From Kurthia senegalensis (GTDB lineage: Bacteria; Bacillota; Bacilli; Bacillales_A; Planococcaceae), in NCBI RefSeq assembly GCF_000285595.1, contig NZ_HE611065.1, forward strand, positions 86,196 through 123,421: a stretch of 37,226 bases of DNA, written 5' to 3'. Shown in pieces: positions 33,737 through 37,226 of this stretch. Under the pieces are notes generated by a model. It was given only the letters and a program-made list of their open reading frames with translations, was not told where the DNA came from and did not search any database. Both the position numbers and the translations under genes were made by a program. Every line of letters begins with the position of its first letter. Positions within the stretch are counted from its first letter, which is position 1.

Positions 33737-34798
33737 CTACACTTCAAATTGCAAAGCGAAATGTTGTTCTTCTTCTAATTGTTGTTTTTGTAGTGCATGA
33801 ATTCGATCTGCACGCTGTCTTTCAAACTGGGCAATAGCTTCGTTATCAATTGAACCATCTTCCTCTAGCAATGTCGCTAAATATTCCGCATCAATTAACG
33901 CACTATTCAAACCGAAAGCACCTGTTGGCGCCATCGTATGTGCTGCATCACCTAATAATACAACACCATCTCTTCCCCATACATCCGCATAAGAACTATG
34001 TACATCCAACAGCACAAAATCTTTCCACGACTGAATCGACTGATGAATTTGCGTCTCCAATACTGGAAATGCATCAATTAGTCGCTGAATAAATTGACTA
34101 AAATCCGTCTTCCGTAAACTTGGAAAACTTCCTTTATCAATATTCCAACCAATCTGAATTCGATTTTCTGCTTGCGTAAATAATGCCAACTGTTTCCCGT
34201 CGACTAATGCCATATGAATCATCGGTTCCCAGTCTTTTGGCTTTTCAATACGTGCCCACAATAAATCATAACCGTGTGTCCACGTTTTATACCCGATATT
34301 AGCGCATTTACGTACGGTTGAGTATCGTCCATCTGCGCCGACGACTAATTTACTTTCAATTGCCACTTCAACCCCTTCATGACGTGCATAAACAGTCTGT
34401 CCTTCTAAACGAATCATTTTCGTTTCTACACATAAATGAAAGTTTGGATTGTGCTGAATGGGTTTTAAAATAGCAGCTAGTAAATGGCGCTGTGGCACAT
34501 GAATGCCTAAGTGACCAATAGCAGGATCTGGTTTAATTGTTTCGTAACATATGCCATCTTTCCAATTTTCAAGTTTCTTCATCGGAAGCATCATCGAATC
34601 ATCTAGATTTCCAAACAATCCGTAGCGTTTAAGTAACGCTTCACCATGTTCATTAATATGTTCGCCTCTGAACGCTTTTCCGAGTGTTTTACTACTTTCA
34701 AGTAACGTAACATCCAATCCTTTGCGAACGAGTAAAAATGCAAGCATTGCCCCAGCAGGTCCTGCTCCGACAATACATACATCAGTCATTCTTTTCAC
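33737..34798 (-). CDS. FAD-dependent monooxygenase (PHBH/UbiH-type group A)
   Basis: 353 residues. FAD-binding GxGxxG VGAGPAGAMLA near residue 9, the DG motif VVGADGRYSTVR near 153, and the GD motif LLGDAAHTMAPTGAFGLN near 283, in the order of group A aromatic hydroxylases. NAD(P)H is probably the electron donor; the substrate is unknown. GTG 34798 is 6 nt from AGGAGGC and is preferred over ATG 34789. It lies 11 nt after ribD. Being in an operon with GTP cyclohydrolase II and RibD suggests a pteridine- or pyrimidine-type substrate, but this is inference. Confidence 0.88.
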   Translation of the reverse strand: MKRMTDVCIVGAGPAGAMLAFLLVRKGLDVTLLESSKTLGKAFRGEHINEHGEALLKRYGLFGNLDDSMMLPMKKLENWKDGICYETIKPDPAIGHLGIHVPQRHLLAAILKPIQHNPNFHLCVETKMIRLEGQTVYARHEGVEVAIESKLVVGADGRYSTVRKCANIGYKTWTHGYDLLWARIEKPKDWEPMIHMALVDGKQLALFTQAENRIQIGWNIDKGSFPSLRKTDFSQFIQRLIDAFPVLETQIHQSIQSWKDFVLLDVHSSYADVWGRDGVVLLGDAAHTMAPTGAFGLNSALIDAEYLATLLEEDGSIDNEAIAQFERQRADRIHALQKQQLEEEQHFALQFEV

Positions 34799-34809
34799 GA
34801 TAAAGCCTC

Positions 34810-35910
34810 CTATTTTTTCGGGTACGCGACGATTCTTAAATCGTTTCCAATCACATCTACAGCGTCGTATTCAAATTCAAGTGCTGCAGACATCGCTTCC
34901 ACGTCTGGACCGCTTACAGGAGATAAGCTATGGGCTCCTCCGATAATTTTAGGTGCCATGTAAATCAATACTTTCTGTACGAGGTGTTGGCGGAAAAATG
35001 ATGCATGAACTGCTGCCCCACCCTCAACTAAAATATCTGTAATACCTCTCGTATAAAGAGCATCTAGCATTTCTTCTAAATGTAATTGTCCTTCTGTTGT
35101 CGCTACGCGTAAAATTTCTACACCTTGCGCTTGCAACGCTTGTGCTTTTTCAATTGCCGCATCTTCAGCCGTCACAATAATCGTTTTCGCATCTGCCGTC
35201 TGCGCTACTTTTGCATGCAACGGCGTACGCAATTGACGATCTAAAATAATACGAATCGGATTTTTACCTTCTTTCGACACGAGTCTCGTCGTTAATGATG
35301 GATCGTCGGCTAACACCGTCCCAATCCCGACTAAAATACCATCCATTTCATGACGATATTCATGAACATCTTCGCGTGCATCATCACCTGTCACCCAACG
35401 AGAATCTCCATTTGATACCGCAATTTTCCCATCTGCTGTCATCGCGTATTTACTCACAACAAATGGACGGCTCGTTAACATATTATGAATGAATCGCTCG
35501 TTTAATTTATATGCTTGCGCTTCTAAAATACCTACTTCTACTTCAATACCTGCATCGCGAAGTAATTTGACTCCTCGACCAGCTACGCTTGGATTCGGAT
35601 CTTCCATCGCAATAACGACGCGTTTTACACCCGATTCTTTCACTAGATTCGCACAAGGTGGTGTTTTCCCATAATGTGAACACGGTTCAAGTGTAACGTA
35701 TAACGTTGCACCTTTCGCATGCTCACCTGCCATACGAAACGCATGTACTTCCGCATGTGGCTCACCTGCTTTGCGATGTAGACCTGTTCCGACAATTACA
35801 CCGTTTTGAACGATGACAGCCCCGACCATCGGGTTCGGATTCGTATTCCCCTTCGCACTCACCGCTAAGTCTAAAGCGAGTTGCATGTAATATTCATCAG
35901 TTTTTATCAT
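34810..35910 (-). CDS. ribD: Bifunctional pyrimidine deaminase/reductase RibD
   Basis: Second and third steps of riboflavin synthesis from GTP. N-terminal cytidine-deaminase-like domain with the zinc ligands His52 (HAEVH), Glu54, Cys77 (PCSHYGKTPPC) and Cys86; C-terminal reductase domain (about 145-366) with SKYAMTADGKIA and the ILVEGGAAVHASF segment. Length 366 is normal. ATG 35910 follows AGGGGGC. Preceded by ribA at 20 nt. No ribE or ribH follows, unlike the housekeeping ribDEAH operon. Confidence 0.96.
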   Translation of the reverse strand: MIKTDEYYMQLALDLAVSAKGNTNPNPMVGAVIVQNGVIVGTGLHRKAGEPHAEVHAFRMAGEHAKGATLYVTLEPCSHYGKTPPCANLVKESGVKRVVIAMEDPNPSVAGRGVKLLRDAGIEVEVGILEAQAYKLNERFIHNMLTSRPFVVSKYAMTADGKIAVSNGDSRWVTGDDAREDVHEYRHEMDGILVGIGTVLADDPSLTTRLVSKEGKNPIRIILDRQLRTPLHAKVAQTADAKTIIVTAEDAAIEKAQALQAQGVEILRVATTEGQLHLEEMLDALYTRGITDILVEGGAAVHASFFRQHLVQKVLIYMAPKIIGGAHSLSPVSGPDVEAMSAALEFEYDAVDVIGNDLRIVAYPKK

Positions 35911-35930
35911 TGTGAAGCCCCCTAAACAAT

Positions 35931-36653
35931 TTATCGAATATGACCTGATTTTTCACGTTTCGTTTCTAAATAACGATGATTCGTATCCGTTTCACCGCCC
36001 CATAAAGGCACGTGACCGTGTGTCGATAAACCGTGTTGTTCAAGTGCTGCTAATTTTTTAGGATTGTTCGTAATAAGCGTCACTGGTTTTTTACGTAATT
36101 GTTCTAACACTTTAAGTGGTTCTTCATATGAACGTATATCATCTTCAAAGCCAAGCGCATGGTTCGCTTCGACCGTATCTAGTCCTTCTTGTTGTAATAA
36201 ATACGCCATTGATTTTGAAAACAAGCCAATACCGCGTCCTTCGTGGTCTGCTACATAGAAAATAGCCCCTGCACCGTGATCGACAATCATTTTCATCGAT
36301 TCATGCAACTGGTATCCACAATCACAACGCTGACTACCGAAAATATCACCTGTATGACAAATACTGTGCATACGTACGAGTGCATCTTCTGTCTTTTCAA
36401 AGTCTCCGTACACGAGTACAGATGATTGTTGACCGAACGCTAAGTTCATTGTGTTTAAATGGTCTACCACTTGTTCTTTCGTCCACTGTGTCGATACTTT
36501 TGTCCAGCAGTACCAATTGAATGTCGCTTCAAAATTACCTTGTTTGATCGGCAATTTCACAGGACCTACGATGCATAGTTTGTTCAATTGATCTAGTGGC
36601 ACAAAAGTCATTTTTTCTTTGATCATTTGTAAGTTTGTTTGTGTCATATCCAT
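35931..36653 (-). CDS. ribA: GTP cyclohydrolase II (divergent, monofunctional)
   Basis: Opens GTP to the 2,5-diaminopyrimidine that RibD uses. 240 residues. Zinc cysteines Cys99 (HSIC, normally HSEC), Cys110 and Cys112 (RCDCGYQL) are kept, as are YVADHEGRGIGL (about 133-144), DTVEANHALGF and LITNNPKKL. It differs from the norm by an N-terminal extension of about 50-60 residues with an aromatic NWYCWTK patch, Ile for Glu in HSEC, and RSYEEPLKVL where most have RxYGIGAQIL. It lacks the DHBP synthase domain fused in B. subtilis RibBA, so it cannot supply the four-carbon unit. ATG 36653 has a weak GAGAG site. First gene of the operon. Confidence 0.9.
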   Translation of the reverse strand: MDMTQTNLQMIKEKMTFVPLDQLNKLCIVGPVKLPIKQGNFEATFNWYCWTKVSTQWTKEQVVDHLNTMNLAFGQQSSVLVYGDFEKTEDALVRMHSICHTGDIFGSQRCDCGYQLHESMKMIVDHGAGAIFYVADHEGRGIGLFSKSMAYLLQQEGLDTVEANHALGFEDDIRSYEEPLKVLEQLRKKPVTLITNNPKKLAALEQHGLSTHGHVPLWGGETDTNHRYLETKREKSGHIR

Positions 36654-36698
36654 GGCGTGTCTCTCATTTCTATATCATTTTATGTTGTTACTTTTCGT

Positions 36699-36721
36699 AA
36701 CTTACTATATTGTAGTAAGTT
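36699..36721. promoter_or_regulatory. Palindromic operator over the ribA promoter
   Basis: Perfect 9-bp arms AACTTACTA and TAGTAAGTT separated by 5 bp. It covers the -10 and part of the spacer of the ribA promoter, the usual position for a repressor site. The shape resembles operators of winged-helix repressors (MarR/HxlR type); the regulator is not in the window. Confidence 0.7.
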
Positions 36722-36732
36722 TTGAAAGTCAA
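36704..36732 (-). promoter_or_regulatory. Promoter of the ribA-ribD operon
   Basis: TTGACT (36727-36732), 17-bp spacer and TATAGT (36704-36709) on the minus strand, about 45 bp before the ribA start. The leader is far too short for an FMN riboswitch. Confidence 0.75.
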
Positions 36733-36823
36733 CTATTTCACTCTGAATGACCATTTTAATCGATTTTCTATTTAAAAACCTCTATACTGTACTTTAAGTA
36801 TTCACTAAGAAAGGATGATTGTT

Positions 36824-37183
36824 GTGGAATCCACGCCACATCCAACGTTATCACGCTACTATACGTCTGCAAATATCGTCGTGTTATTTGAAGACGCCAT
36901 AGAAAATCCTGGAGAAGTCGACGAATTACTCGTCGTTTCAAATGGACAATTTGATATTACGTTAAAAGTTAAAGAAGCGACTGTTATTTCAAGCGTCGCA
37001 CCAGATATGTTACATTTACGTGTTGAAAACGTATTTAGTTATACATCTCACAAACCATTTACAAAAAAACAAATTCATCAACTACAAACATCGCTCTTAA
37101 ATGAACATAATATTCATATTCGCAACGATGCATTCCCTTACGATAAAAAATCGTCAGCGCAAATATTTTTTGGGATTCTATGA
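36824..37183 (+). CDS. Hypothetical protein
   Basis: 119 residues, no family recognised. No signal peptide or membrane helix; mixed beta-strand-like segments (ANIVVLFEDA, DELLVVSNGQFDITLKVKEATVI) and a C-terminal helix KKQIHQLQTSLLNEH suggest a small soluble domain. GTG 36824 lies 8 nt from AAAGGA; ATG 36815 is in frame but inside that site. A -10-like TATACT at 36783-36788 may serve it, with no good -35. Divergent from the ribA operon and overlapping the next gene by 4 nt (ATGA). Confidence 0.7.
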   Translation: MESTPHPTLSRYYTSANIVVLFEDAIENPGEVDELLVVSNGQFDITLKVKEATVISSVAPDMLHLRVENVFSYTSHKPFTKKQIHQLQTSLLNEHNIHIRNDAFPYDKKSSAQIFFGIL

Positions 37184-37226
37184 GTTATAAAAATGTCGAA
37201 CAACTCGATTGTCCCGATAAAAAAAG
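37180..37226 (+). CDS. Start of a further gene (partial, cut by the window end)
   Basis: ATG 37180 overlaps the upstream TGA and reads MSYKNVEQLDCPDKK up to the end of the window. Too short to identify. The ribosome site is weak (GGGA), so it would rely on coupling. Confidence 0.4.
   Translation, partial: MSYKNVEQLDCPDKK

Noticed and set aside
36654-36823. FMN riboswitch before ribA
   Set aside because: The leader is only about 30-40 nt after the promoter and has none of the conserved RFN helices.

Overview
The window is ordinary chromosome of an AT-rich, Gram-positive, spore-former-type Firmicute (order Bacillales). Gene order follows the Bacillus subtilis yqg/yqf region closely: yqgX, yqgS, yqgQ, yqgN, rpmG, two small genes in the yqzC/yqzD position, the pst operon, pbpA, sodA, yqgC, ispG, yqfW, zur, nfo, cshB, ispH, yqfO, trmK, sigA, dnaG, ppsR, ccpN. 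ispG and ispH show a methylerythritol-phosphate isoprenoid route, which argues against Staphylococcus. A single-chain glycyl-tRNA synthetase behind a T-box replaces the glyQ/glyS pair of B. subtilis. My guess is the Planococcaceae/Caryophanaceae, but no 16S rRNA or other decisive marker is present. I see no tRNA, rRNA, CRISPR array, insertion sequence or prophage.

Layout. 1-4.8 kb: metallo-hydrolase, lipoteichoic acid synthase, yqgQ, folate cyclo-ligase and L33 on the minus strand, then two small membrane-anchored proteins on the plus strand. 4.8-9.3 kb: minus-strand pstS-pstC-pstA-pstB-phoU operon behind a clear PhoP-box array, with an 18-bp perfect hairpin between pstS and pstC. 9.3-14.6 kb: class B PBP, Mn/Fe superoxide dismutase, DUF456 protein and a Na/Pi-cotransporter-like protein. 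14.8-16.5 kb: ispG and a HAD nucleotidase on the plus strand. 16.6-22.6 kb: secreted transglutaminase-like protein, znuC-znuB-zur with a Zur-box-like site, endonuclease IV, DEAD-box helicase. 22.7-31.2 kb: ispH, NIF3, trmK, a membrane protein, sigA, dnaG, ppsR, ccpN. 31.2-32.9 kb: T-box and glyQS. 33.1-36.7 kb: minus-strand operon of a divergent GTP cyclohydrolase II, RibD, a flavin monooxygenase and a HAD nucleotidase, with a palindrome over its promoter. The end holds an unknown plus-strand gene and the start of another.

Two themes deserve attention. First, four conserved genes (LTA synthase, yqfW, nfo, ispH) are broken by single-base changes in A/T homopolymers. Because ispH should be essential here and the correct reading resumes immediately, consensus sequencing error is the best explanation; the window should not be read as having lost these functions. 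Second, the ribA-ribD-monooxygenase-HAD operon has no FMN riboswitch, no ribE or ribH beside it, and its own operator-like palindrome. It is the best candidate for an under-described accessory pathway, possibly starting from GTP-derived pyrimidines; that function is inference only.

Phosphate control seems shared: pstS has a textbook PhoP-box series, and the Na/Pi-type transporter promoter carries two TTTACA hexamers 11 bp apart.
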